Positions 17,038-24,981 of a DNA stretch of 64,000 nucleotides are shown here, piece after piece. A program made the position numbers and the translations under genes. The stretch is from Hyphomicrobiales bacterium. GTDB lineage: Bacteria > Pseudomonadota > Alphaproteobacteria > Rhizobiales > Rhizobiaceae. The notes under the pieces were generated by a model. That model worked only from the letters and a program-made list of their open reading frames with translations, did not search any database and was not told the DNA's origin. Numbering within the stretch: position 1 is the first letter of the stretch; each line of letters opens with the position of its first letter. The stretch is from NCBI GenBank assembly GCA_900471525.1, contig UCEZ01000036.1, positions 1-64,000 on the forward strand, written 5' to 3'.

Positions 17038-17109
17038 TAAAGGAGCCAAAAAAGGCAGACAAAACAGGGACTGCAGACGTAAGCAACCAGGCAAACAGGG
17101 ACATAGAAA

Positions 17110-17376
17110 ATGGCACGCTTTGACATTCAGAATGCTTCGGATGCCACGATGGGTGGCGAAAACCGCGCGGACGCATTTTGCGAAATGGGTTTGATGTATG
17201 CAACCGGACGTGGTTGCGATGTCGATCTCGTCGCCGCGCACAAGTGGCTCAATATCGCAGCGATCAAAGGTTCCGACCGTGCAGCTGCACTGCGTGTGGA
17301 CCTGGCAATGACCATGAGCAAGACCGATCTTGCCACGGCCCTGCGCGCCGCCCGCGAATGGATGACAGTACATTGA
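17110..17376 (+). CDS. Small SEL1-repeat protein
   Basis: This 88-residue protein has one or two SEL1-type helical repeats: ADAFCEMGLMYATGRGCDVD followed by LVAAHKWLNIAAIKGSDRAA. No signal peptide is seen, so it is probably cytoplasmic. Short single-repeat proteins of this type are common in rhizobia and probably act as binding adaptors; the partner is unknown. ATG at 17110 follows AGGGACATAGAAA. The leader contains a strong hairpin. Confidence 0.85.
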   Translation: MARFDIQNASDATMGGENRADAFCEMGLMYATGRGCDVDLVAAHKWLNIAAIKGSDRAAALRVDLAMTMSKTDLATALRAAREWMTVH

Positions 17377-17437
17377 AATATGATCGCATGGCCGGCAGGC
17401 GGTAAGGGCCGAGACCTCCGAAGATGGGGCGCGGTCC

Positions 17438-18559
17438 TTACTGCCTGTCGAGCGATTCAAGGACTTTCGGCAAGGCTCCTTCCAGAAGCGTCATATCGGC
17501 CTCCGGCCCGGTGCTGATCCGGATGCAGCGGTTGAGAGGCGCAACACCCGGCATGCGGATGAAAATGCCGTGGTCGGCCATCAGCCGGTCGACGATCGCG
17601 CGCGCAAAGACGGCATCCTTGCCGCAATCGATCGCCACGAAGTTCGTCGCCGAGGGCAGGGGCTTCAGCCCGTTTCGTGTTGCGATTCCGGCGATCCTGT
17701 CGCGGGAAGCAGCAATTTTCTCCAGGACCTCGATCAGATAGTCCTTGTCCGCCAGTGCTGCGATAGCCGCTGCGGTACCAATCCTGTTCATGCCGAAATG
17801 ATTGCGGATCTTGTCGAAGGCCTGCGCCGTTCCCGGCGTGCCGATGACATAGCCGACGCGGGCGCCTGCCAGTCCGTAGGCCTTGGAGAACGTTCTTGTC
17901 CTGATCACATTCGGCAAGTCGATCAGGGATTCGATGGAAGGAATGGTGCCTGCCGGTGCGGTTTCGCCATAGGCCTCGTCAAGCACGAGCAGGCATGTCT
18001 CCGGCAGGGCGCGCGCAAAGGCGACGACGCTGTCGGCATCCCACCAGCTTCCCATCGGATTGTCGGGATTGGCGAAGTAGACGAGCGGCGCATCTTCGCG
18101 TTTGACCGCCGACAGCAGCCCGTCGAGGTCTTCGCGGTCGTTGACATAGGGCACCGTCACCAGCCGGCCGCCATGGCCCGCGACATGGAAGTTGAATGTC
18201 GGATAGCCGCCGAGCGAGGTGACCACTGGCAAACCGGGCTCGATCACCATGCGGACGATCTGCCCGAGCAGGCCGTCGATCCCTTCGCCTATGGCAAGAT
18301 TGGCCGGTTCCGTGCCCAGATGGCGGGCCAGCGCCTGCTTCAGCTCGTAATTTTCCGGATCGTTGTATTTCCACACCCCGGTTGCGGCCGCGCCCATGGC
18401 CGAGAGAACCGACGGGGCCGGGCCGAAGCCGCTCTCGTTGGCGCCGATTCGGGCTGCGACAGGCCGGCCGCGCTGGCGCTCGATCGCTTCAGGCCCGACA
18501 AAGGGGATGGTCGAGGGAAGCGAGGCGACGAGGGGGGTAAATCTGGAAAATGCGGACAT
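17438..18559 (-). CDS. Pyridoxal-phosphate aminotransferase, histidinol-phosphate aminotransferase-like
   Basis: This 373-residue fold-type I aminotransferase resembles HisC. Visible elements are GANESGFGPAPSVLSAM, the substrate region YNDPENYELKQALA, the DNP segment YFANPDNPMGSWW, the aspartate of LLVLDEAYGE, and the PLP lysine in RTFSKAYGLAGARVGY. It is probably cytoplasmic and could work on histidinol phosphate or an aromatic or other amino acid; there are no his genes nearby, so the pathway is not set by context. The ATG at 18559 was chosen because the 33-residue extension to 18658 is not family-like. Confidence 0.92.
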   Translation of the reverse strand: MSAFSRFTPLVASLPSTIPFVGPEAIERQRGRPVAARIGANESGFGPAPSVLSAMGAAATGVWKYNDPENYELKQALARHLGTEPANLAIGEGIDGLLGQIVRMVIEPGLPVVTSLGGYPTFNFHVAGHGGRLVTVPYVNDREDLDGLLSAVKREDAPLVYFANPDNPMGSWWDADSVVAFARALPETCLLVLDEAYGETAPAGTIPSIESLIDLPNVIRTRTFSKAYGLAGARVGYVIGTPGTAQAFDKIRNHFGMNRIGTAAAIAALADKDYLIEVLEKIAASRDRIAGIATRNGLKPLPSATNFVAIDCGKDAVFARAIVDRLMADHGIFIRMPGVAPLNRCIRISTGPEADMTLLEGALPKVLESLDRQ

Positions 18560-18688
18560 TGCTGGATATCGAACCTGACGATGGATGAAATCCCGGCCGA
18601 GACTAGCGATGTTTGATCGCCATGGAAACAAGATCCATGTGCGAAACGGAGCTTGCAAACCAATCCGGCGTCAAACTGTGCCAGCCGT

Positions 18689-19060
18689 TCAGTGCTTTTT
18701 CGGCTCGCCGCCTGTAAAGAATTCGTAGCGGACGATCTGGTGAAGGAATTCCTCGTCGATCGGCTTGATGAAGTGCACCTGGATACGGTGGTCGCTGCGA
18801 AAAATTTCGGCGCATCCGATTCGCTTCTTTGTACCGACAATTGTCAGATAATAGTGCTCCGGCAAGCCGATCGTCGTGTTGACGGTGAAGGCAGCGCCGC
18901 CACGCGAGATTTCCAGCATCTTGCAGGTGCGGGTCGAGACGCCGCCCAGTGCCGGCCGCACAGCCATCAGGGTGCCCGCCTGTCCGATGACGAAACGCTC
19001 GAAGCGCTGCTCGTACAGTTTGGAACTGACCACGGAATACATCGTCGAGTTCTGCATCAT
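18689..19060 (-). CDS. PilZ-domain protein
   Basis: This 123-residue protein consists mainly of one PilZ domain, a cyclic-di-GMP-binding module. An arginine-containing N-terminal segment (YEQRFERFVIGQAGTLMA) is followed by the conserved turn LEISRGGAAF, which stands in for the D/NxSxxG motif, and then by IGCAEIFRSDHRIQVHF. ATG at 19060 has GAGGGAG upstream. A second PilZ gene lies 720 bases away beyond the DUF2177 gene. Whether both key arginines for ligand binding are present cannot be confirmed by eye. Confidence 0.85.
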   Translation of the reverse strand: MMQNSTMYSVVSSKLYEQRFERFVIGQAGTLMAVRPALGGVSTRTCKMLEISRGGAAFTVNTTIGLPEHYYLTIVGTKKRIGCAEIFRSDHRIQVHFIKPIDEEFLHQIVRYEFFTGGEPKKH

Positions 19061-19261
19061 CACTCCCTCGATAGCGATGGGGGCCAGATAGCTGATCCAG
19101 GGCCGCCCCACCGTTTGCGTTCGTCGCTCTCCCCCTCCTCATGATGGCAGCAAGCGATAGGATGCAGAATCGTTCACGGACGTTGCAATCCGTTGAAAAC
19201 ATTCCTTAAAAATTTAACAAGGACTTAAATCGCTGCAAAACGTTCTGTTTCGCGCGGTGAT

Positions 19262-19678
19262 TCAAGGCATTGAACCCGCAAAATAGCGGCTGAGAGCGAA
19301 ACCGCAGCCTGCGGAGAATGTGGTCACGAACGTGCCCCAGGCCATGTCGACCAGGCTGACCGCCAGCGGCCAGCCCTTCAGCGTCGCCAGATTGGTGACG
19401 TCGTAGGTTCCATAGGCGGCGAGACCGAGGACCGCGCCGTAACACAGCGCCGTGGCAAGGGAGCCGGATGCGATGCCGGGCAGGACGGCAAGCAGCACAA
19501 CCGCCATCGCGAAGAAGACGTAGAAGATCGCAGCAATCGCAAAATTCGGTGACGGCAGCATCAGCTGGCCCAGCTGATCACGGTAGAATGTGCGCGCCAC
19601 CAGCCCGAGCCAGATCGCGTCGGCGGCCAACAGGGAAATAAAAGTTCCCGCATAAGCGAAAAGCACAGGTTTCATCAT
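19262..19678 (-). CDS. DUF2177 family membrane protein
   Basis: This 138-residue inner-membrane protein has four hydrophobic segments and the DUF2177 features ADAIWLGLVARTFYRDQLGQ, GAVLGLAAYGTYDVTNLATL and SLVDMAWGTFVTTFSAGCGF. The function of the family is unknown. A methionine doublet at the N-terminus makes the start 19678 or 19675. It sits between two PilZ genes in the same orientation, but with gaps of about 200 bases and 100 bases, so an operon is possible, not certain. Confidence 0.9.
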   Translation of the reverse strand: MMKPVLFAYAGTFISLLAADAIWLGLVARTFYRDQLGQLMLPSPNFAIAAIFYVFFAMAVVLLAVLPGIASGSLATALCYGAVLGLAAYGTYDVTNLATLKGWPLAVSLVDMAWGTFVTTFSAGCGFALSRYFAGSMP

Positions 19679-19780
19679 GGGCGGTCCTCGTTAGCGATTG
19701 CTACGGTAAGCGGGACCGTCTGGATTGCACCCCGGCTGGAATTATCCGGAACCTCTTGCGATGACGACGGCGATCCGTCT

Positions 19781-20137
19781 TCAGATCAAGCCGCTGGTAA
19801 ATGCCATCCGGATGAGGCGGCTGATGAATTCCGGCGCCAGCTGCATGTTGAAGCGCACTCCGAGCTCGGTATTGTGCCGGTGTACCTGCGAGCAGCCGAT
19901 TTCCTCGCGAAAACCATCGATTTCCAGAAAGAAATGCTTCGGCAGCAGAATATTGGCGTTGAAATCCACCATGGCGCCGCCGACCGAAATATGGCGCAGC
20001 AGGCACTGATATTTCGTCTTCGTCTTCAAGTGCTGGCCAACGACCAGGATGCGGCAGGGGCGCTCGATATAATAGTGCTTGTGGCTGGTGGTCAGTTGAC
20101 CCGGCTTTGCCTCGGCGAGATGCATCACCATCGACAT
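19781..20137 (-). CDS. PilZ-domain protein
   Basis: This 118-residue protein has one PilZ-like domain: the arginine motif YYIERPCRILVVGQHL near residue 25, the turn LLRHISVGGAMVDFNANI near residue 50 in place of D/NxSxxG, and a closing strand ELGVRFNMQL. It resembles the PilZ protein at 18689 in size and layout (both have HF-LEIDGF/HYYLTIVG-like central strands and a CS/CA sensor-like segment), suggesting an old duplication. The signal it relays is unknown. Confidence 0.85.
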   Translation of the reverse strand: MSMVMHLAEAKPGQLTTSHKHYYIERPCRILVVGQHLKTKTKYQCLLRHISVGGAMVDFNANILLPKHFFLEIDGFREEIGCSQVHRHNTELGVRFNMQLAPEFISRLIRMAFTSGLI

Positions 20138-20470
20138 GGGAAACTCCGGAAAATCTGCGGCGGCACGCCGTTTCTGCTGGATGTTGCAACTTTTGATCAG
20201 GGCGCGACATGCGTATTTATCGCGTCGCGTGCTGGTATGATAGCAGTTTCCGTCGCCAGCCTTGCTTAAAGCTTGCGCCTTTCGCAGCCTTGTCTTGAGC
20301 CTTGATTAAAAAAGCTTAAAGGCGGACATTGAAACCAGCTGGGCCATACGTAATACTTTCATGCAAAGCGCGCGGCGACGAAGAAAACCGCGTGAAACAG
20401 GGATCATGTTTGTGCGGTTTGCGGGGGCGCGAGGCGTCCCGGCCCGCTGCGCGAGCGCGGAGGGAAAATC
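20138..20470. other. Divergent intergenic region, PilZ / caspase gene
   Basis: This 333-base gap holds no convincing gene. Copies of GCTTAAAG near 20265 and 20312 flank an AT-rich segment that may contain promoters. The caspase gene ribosome site (GGAGGGAAAATC) lies at the right end. Confidence 0.5.
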
Positions 20471-22690
20471 ATGTTCAAGGGTCATTCGCGAGGCTGGGTG
20501 CCGATCTTCGTTCTGGCGCTGTCGATTTTCGCGTTCCATGCAGGTGTTGCCGAGGCAGCGAAGAGGGTCGCCTTGTTGATTGGCAACGAGAAATACGAGG
20601 CGACGTCGCAACTCAACAACCCGGCCAACGATGTCGAACTGATGAGGGCATCGTTCGAAGATGCCGGTTTCGATACGGTGACGACCGTCCATGACGTCGA
20701 CCGTGCCTCGATGGTCCGGGCGCTGCGCGATTTCGAGGACACTGCCGCCGGCGCTGATGTCGCCATTATCTATTATTCCGGCCACGGCATGGAGATGAAC
20801 GGCCAGAACTTCCTCCTGCCCGTCGACGTCAGCCTGAAGACAGACAAGGATGTGGAAGATGAAGCGATCCCGCTTGATCGCGTGCAGCGCTCGCTGGAAG
20901 GCGCGACCAAGCTGAAGCTAGTCATCCTCGATGCCTGCCGCAACAACCCGTTCGAACAGTCGATGACCCGGTCGATCTCGACCCGGGCCGTCAGCCGCGG
21001 CCTGGCGCGTGTCGAACCCGAATCGGCCGACCTGCTGGTCGCCTTCGCCTCGAAGGCCGGGACGGTGGCGATGGACGGCGAGGGCAAGAACAGCCCGTTT
21101 GCCACGGCTCTCTCCAAGTATCTGACCGAGCCCGGCGTCGACGTGCGCATCGCCCTCGGCAAGGTCCGCGACGATGTGGTAACCGCGACCAACCGCAGCC
21201 AGGAACCGTTCGTCTACGGATCGCTCGGTGGCGCGCAGATCTTCCTGAACATCAAGGAAGTCAACATCAACGTCACCAATGGCAACACGCAGGAAGTCTC
21301 GCCGACTGGCCAGTCGGAAGCGGCTGCCGACTGGCAGAATATTCGCGATCTCGCCGACAAGGACCTGATCGAGGTGTTCCTTGCCAAGCATGGCTCCGAC
21401 CCCGTCTACAAGATGCTTGCGGAAAAGAAGCTGAAGCTCTTGGCTGAGGCTGCGCAAACGACGACCAGCCCGGACGAAATCGCCTGGGAGGCTCTGAAGC
21501 AATCGACGGACGGAGCGGCGCTGACCCGTTTCATCGAGCGCTATCCTGACAGCAAGCACAAGGCGGAAGCGGAAACGCAGATCGCAGCGCTCGAGCCGAA
21601 GAAGGGGCTGAATATCTCGCAGACCGGCAGGGACACGCAGGCATCACGCGACTGCTACCTGCTTGCAGGCGAACCGCAGTCGATGCCGGGCTTCCTCGGG
21701 GTCAATTTCCTGAAGATCGATTCGGCTCGTGCGCTCACAGCCTGCGCCCAGGCCGTCAACGAAAACCCCGACGACATGATGCTCGTCAACATGCTCGGGC
21801 GTGCGCAGGATGCCGGCCGCAACTATGTCGAAGCCCGCCGCAACTACCAGAAGGCGGCCGACGGCGGCAACATGTACGGGCTGACGAACCTTGCCTGGTT
21901 CTCGATTTACGGCACCGATGGTCCAGTCGATATCGACAAGGGCAAGCAGATGTTCGAGCAGGCAGCCAACAACGGCAATTCCTACGCCCAGGCGTCGCTC
22001 GGCTGGCTTTACCGCGAAGGCTATGGCGGCGTGCCGCAGGATTTCGCGGAATCGCTGAAATGGTATCAGCTCTCGGCCAACCAGGGTTATGCCAATGCCA
22101 TGGCCACAATCGGTTGGTTCTATCGTGAAGGAAATGGCGTTCCGAAAGACTATGACCAGTCGCTGTCCTGGTATCAGAAGGCGGCCGAAGGCGGCGACGC
22201 CAATGCGATGTCCTCGCTTGGCTGGGCCTATCAGAATGGTCTGGGCACGCCGCAGGATTATGCCGAGGCGAAGAGATGGTACGAAAAGGCCGCCAATGTC
22301 GGTGATTCCTATTCGATGGCCTTGCTCGGCTGGTTCTACGATGACGGCAAGGCCGTGCCGCAAGACTATGCCCAGGCGCGCAACTGGTATGAAATGGCCG
22401 CCAATGCCGGCAGCGCCTATGCCATGGGCAATCTCAGCCGCCTCTACGACTGGGGGCTCGGCACCAAGGCTGACCCGAGGGAGGCGGCGCGCTGGGCAGC
22501 CGCGAGCGTCGAGGGTGGCGATCCGGCAAAACTCCAGGAGATGAAGACATCCCCGGACAATTTCACGCCTGCTTTCCGCAAGGAAATTCAAGCGCTGCTT
22601 CGCGACCGTGGCTACTACAGCGGCCCGATTGACGGCGATTTTGGCGCAGCCACCCAGAATGCGATCGACCGGCTGGCGAAAAAGACCTGA
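20471..22690 (+). CDS. Secreted caspase-family (metacaspase-like) protein with SEL1 repeats and a peptidoglycan-binding domain
   Basis: This 739-residue protein begins with a signal peptide (SIFAFHAGVAEA, then AKRVALL). A peptidase C14 caspase domain spans about residues 30-240: RVALLIGNEKYEATSQLNNP, the catalytic histidine in YYSGHGMEMNG and the catalytic cysteine in ILDACRNNPF. A linker with a hydrophilic repeat-like region follows. From about 425 to 680 there are at least six SEL1 repeats (for example YAQASLGWLYREGYGGVPQD and NAMATIGWFYREGNGVPKDY). The C-terminus DRGYYSGPIDGDFGAATQNA is a peptidoglycan_binding_1 motif. The layout points to a periplasmic cysteine protease scaffolded at the wall. 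The substrate is unknown. ATG at 20471 follows GGAGGGAAAATC. Confidence 0.93.
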   Translation: MFKGHSRGWVPIFVLALSIFAFHAGVAEAAKRVALLIGNEKYEATSQLNNPANDVELMRASFEDAGFDTVTTVHDVDRASMVRALRDFEDTAAGADVAIIYYSGHGMEMNGQNFLLPVDVSLKTDKDVEDEAIPLDRVQRSLEGATKLKLVILDACRNNPFEQSMTRSISTRAVSRGLARVEPESADLLVAFASKAGTVAMDGEGKNSPFATALSKYLTEPGVDVRIALGKVRDDVVTATNRSQEPFVYGSLGGAQIFLNIKEVNINVTNGNTQEVSPTGQSEAAADWQNIRDLADKDLIEVFLAKHGSDPVYKMLAEKKLKLLAEAAQTTTSPDEIAWEALKQSTDGAALTRFIERYPDSKHKAEAETQIAALEPKKGLNISQTGRDTQASRDCYLLAGEPQSMPGFLGVNFLKIDSARALTACAQAVNENPDDMMLVNMLGRAQDAGRNYVEARRNYQKAADGGNMYGLTNLAWFSIYGTDGPVDIDKGKQMFEQAANNGNSYAQASLGWLYREGYGGVPQDFAESLKWYQLSANQGYANAMATIGWFYREGNGVPKDYDQSLSWYQKAAEGGDANAMSSLGWAYQNGLGTPQDYAEAKRWYEKAANVGDSYSMALLGWFYDDGKAVPQDYAQARNWYEMAANAGSAYAMGNLSRLYDWGLGTKADPREAARWAAASVEGGDPAKLQEMKTSPDNFTPAFRKEIQALLRDRGYYSGPIDGDFGAATQNAIDRLAKKT

Positions 22691-22716
22691 CAGTACCGAC
22701 CTTATGTAAGGACTCA

Positions 22717-22750
22717 AAGAGCCAGGCCTGTGGAAGCAGGTCCGGCTCTT
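22717..22750. terminator. Possible bidirectional terminator hairpin
   Basis: AAGAGCC and GGCTCTT pair over seven bases, with an inner CCTG/CAGG helix, between the stop codons of the caspase gene and the convergent 59-residue gene. Thymine tails are short, so efficiency is uncertain. Confidence 0.4.
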
Positions 22751-22775
22751 CATTCCAAAAAGATGCGCCTTTGGT

Positions 22776-22955
22776 TTATCGATTATTTTGCAAGGCTTTG
22801 AGCGCCACCTGTCCTGCAGCATGTGCTTCAAGCTGGCTGGTGAACTGGCCGTGGGCCGGATAGACGACCGTTCCGCGCTTGAGAACGAAAGCCCATCGTC
22901 CATTGCGGAGCTTCTCGATCGTGATCTGCGTTTCCGGTTTGCTGTCGTTGCTCAT
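22776..22955 (-). CDS. Small hypothetical protein (59 residues)
   Basis: This short frame encodes 59 residues beginning MSNDSKPETQITIEKLRNGR, with a compact alternating pattern (WAFVLKRGTVVYPAHGQFTS) and an alanine-rich helix at the end (QLEAHAAGQVALKAL). No signal peptide or membrane segment is seen. ATG at 22955 follows GGAAACACC. It reads like a real small cytoplasmic protein rather than a random frame, but I do not recognise a family. It converges on the caspase gene. Confidence 0.55.
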   Translation of the reverse strand: MSNDSKPETQITIEKLRNGRWAFVLKRGTVVYPAHGQFTSQLEAHAAGQVALKALQNNR

Positions 22956-23297
22956 GGTGTGTTTCCGAACTCGTTGTTTTCCGCAGCCCCGCGAAATCTG
23001 CCGGGACGGCCTTCAAAGGAAAAGGATTAGCTCAACACCGCTGTCGCGGGCAATCGGCAACGGGTGTCAATTGTATGGTATGACTGCAGCAGGCCGGTCA
23101 CTTCGGATGCCGTTGCCGGCGCGATGGGTGCTGTGCTGTTACAGGAAGGCATGGTCCGGGCCTTGGGCGTGCTTGCACGGCAACTCAGTTTTCCGTCTGC
23201 TCGCGCTGCGCCGAAGGGCATGGAAAATCAACTTTGTCGCTGGAAACCGTAAAAATCCCTTGCAATGAAAGGCTGCTGACTCTAGTCAGGCGCTAAC

Positions 23298-23387
23298 GGA
23301 GAGGTGGCCGAGTGGTCGAAGGCGCTCCCCTGCTAAGGGAGTATACCCGGAAGGGTATCGTGGGTTCGAATCCCATCTTCTCCGCCA
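23298..23387 (+). tRNA. tRNA-Ser (anticodon GCT)
   Basis: A 90-base class II tRNA with encoded CCA. The acceptor GGAGAGG pairs with CTTCTCC (one G-T), the D arm contains TGGCCGAGTGG, the anticodon stem CTCCC/GGGAG encloses the loop with GCT, a long variable arm TACCC-GGAA-GGGTA follows, and the T arm is GGGTTCGAATCCC. The anticodon reads serine codons AGC and AGU. Confidence 0.97.
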
Positions 23388-23711
23388 TCCCCTTTTTCAG
23401 CCCTTCCCATGCAGCCAAATGACCCGGCCACCATTGTAGCCGCTCTCATGGCGGTCGATGTTGCACACGCCAAAGTCCGCCAATCACGGTCTCGTGGATC
23501 GGGCGTCCTGTTCATGCGTTGCTTCGGCGCCAGGATCGAAAAGGCGAGTAAAGCTCGAGCGCCTTGGAAAACGCTCGAAATTCAAAGCTGTCCAGCTTCA
23601 CTTAGGGCTTTTCTCTTGGGCAAGGGCGCGCGCTCCTTGCATAAAAGTAGCATGCTGCCTCTCGGAAGGATCCTCAAGGCACGGAAGATACGACAACGCC
23701 ACTCAGCCGCC
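23388..23711. other. Region downstream of tRNA-Ser
   Basis: These 324 bases between tRNA-Ser and the orphan gene at 23712 hold no convincing gene. There is no integrase, and I found no repeated copy of the tRNA 3-prime end by eye. Confidence 0.5.
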
Positions 23712-24149
23712 TCATCCAGCGAATATTCCACGCAGACGGCCCCAAATACCTTCTCGCCTGTCCACATGCTTTGCCCGGATATAGTTGGCGGTTGTCTCGG
23801 CGCTTACCGTCGCGCCGAAATGACAGTAGCAGATGATTCTGTGCAATTGCCTGTCGGACAGCTCGAAAAACCGTTTCGCCTCTCCGTAAGTATCGTTTTC
23901 CATTCCGGATGCCCGAAGAACAGGGTCATTGAAGGCGACCGAAATTGCCGAGTTGTCGTCGCGCAACATAGAGCGCACTGCATCCGGCTGATACTCGGTT
24001 TCATGCAGCGTCGAAAGGAGGCGGTGGGGATCCTGTTCGAGAAGTTCCGCCCAACGTTGGAGACGCTTGCTGCGGGGCATGACGTGATGAGGGTAGTCCT
24101 GGTTGATCTTGGCGAGAACTTGTAGTTGATCAAATTCATGGTGCTTCAT
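23712..24149 (-). CDS. Hypothetical protein (145 residues)
   Basis: This encodes 145 residues beginning MKHHEFDQLQVLAKINQDYP with a helical, charged sequence (SKRLQRWAELLEQDPHRLLS) and a distinct middle segment ENDTYGEAKRFFELSDRQLH. No signal peptide or membrane helix is seen. ATG at 24149 was chosen because GGAGG lies eight bases upstream; an earlier methionine four codons before lacks a site. It is isolated between tRNA-Ser and a long empty region. I do not recognise the family; the codon use looks native. Confidence 0.65.
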   Translation of the reverse strand: MKHHEFDQLQVLAKINQDYPHHVMPRSKRLQRWAELLEQDPHRLLSTLHETEYQPDAVRSMLRDDNSAISVAFNDPVLRASGMENDTYGEAKRFFELSDRQLHRIICYCHFGATVSAETTANYIRAKHVDRREGIWGRLRGIFAG

Positions 24150-24981
24150 TTCGCCCTCCATTGAGAGGATTGATGCTCCGGCCCTTCTGCCGTCACAAGC
24201 GTGACTCCGGGGAAGGAATATGTCCAATCACGATTGAACCGTCGCCCTTTGGCGACACCGTTTGCTTGTTCAGGCGCTGCGATACGTCCCGCCTGCGGTC
24301 TGCCTTTGTTGTTCGGATGCCAGCAGTATCGGCATCCGGTCGCGGATCGCTGCCGTCGGGTCGTTCGGCATGTAGGTGACGACGGCGACGAACGGAACGT
24401 TACCTCCATTAAGAAAGCAGGTTAAAGGCAGGTTGGGGCGAGCAACGGAAGCTGGCATCTATCTGGCGGGCTCATCGAACCGATTGCCGGATTCGATCGA
24501 TGACTCATCGCGATGGTGATTCTGCGAATCTCTCCGGATGGCCCGTTCATAGGCATCGCGATTCCGTTTCTCGGATGTCTATGATTGTTCACATGGAAAT
24601 CGCCGGACGGTCTGAATAACGCGGCGAATCTGCCGCTGCACCGCTGTTTTGCCTCTTTTTTGCCTCGTTATGACACGCTGGAGGCATCGAAAAGATCCGC
24701 TAAGCCCTGATGGATAAAGGCTTTTCTTAATGCCTTGTTAAGAACTTCCGGCCGCTTGAGGCGATTTTGTGTCGTTTCAGCAACAGCGCATGGGGAAGGG
24801 CGCATCAAACAGCACGAACTGGCAAGTTGGTGATTGCGCCCGCGGTGCCGTCTTGTATTTTCAACTCCGGAAGCAAGGGCGGTTGATCGTCCGACTTCTT
24901 AAATGTTGGGGATGGGGCAGGGAATACTGTCCTTCAGTATAATACCCAGACCTGTTTGAAACTTTTGACTGGAGGTCAGAA
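24150..24981. other. Long intergenic region upstream of the porin
   Basis: This 832-base region has no gene I can support. On the minus strand, around 24270-24420, there is a short frame containing VPFVAVVTYMPNDPTAAIRD that reads like coding sequence, possibly a small gene or a remnant, but no start with a ribosome site fits. The right part is AT-richer and probably contains the porin promoter and a long leader. Confidence 0.5.
24938..24943 (+). promoter_or_regulatory. Possible -10 box of the porin promoter
   Basis: TATAAT lies 38 bases before the porin ATG. No good -35 hexamer is seen at the expected distance (only GGGGC-rich sequence), so an extended or activated promoter is possible. Confidence 0.3.

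Larger units (their letters stand above)
16564..17109. other. Long intergenic region between DUF2147 and SEL1 genes
   Basis: This 546-base divergent region contains the ACGTAAACGT element at 16676-16685 and a stable hairpin at 17006-17037 in the presumed leader of the SEL1 gene. A 76-codon open frame (16893-17123) runs into the SEL1 start, but its sequence is basic and low in complexity and has no ribosome site, so I do not call it. Confidence 0.5.

Noticed and set aside
16893-17123. 76-codon frame running into the SEL1 start
   Set aside because: Basic low-complexity sequence with no ribosome site; overlaps a strong hairpin in the leader.
17396-17447. 12-base stem between the SEL1 and HisC-like genes
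   Set aside because: The loop is 28 bases long and there is no T-run; it also overlaps the HisC-like stop codon, so it was not called a terminator.
17570-18616. 348-codon frame opposite the HisC-like gene
   Set aside because: Antisense to a clear aminotransferase and without any recognisable domain.
23298-23387. tRNA-Ser as an attachment site of an integrated element
   Set aside because: No integrase, no phage or conjugation gene and no repeated tRNA end was seen nearby.
24270-24458. 62-codon minus-strand frame upstream of the porin
   Set aside because: Part of it reads like protein (VPFVAVVTYMPNDPTAAIRD), but no start with a ribosome site fits and no family is recognised, so it is only mentioned in the region entry.
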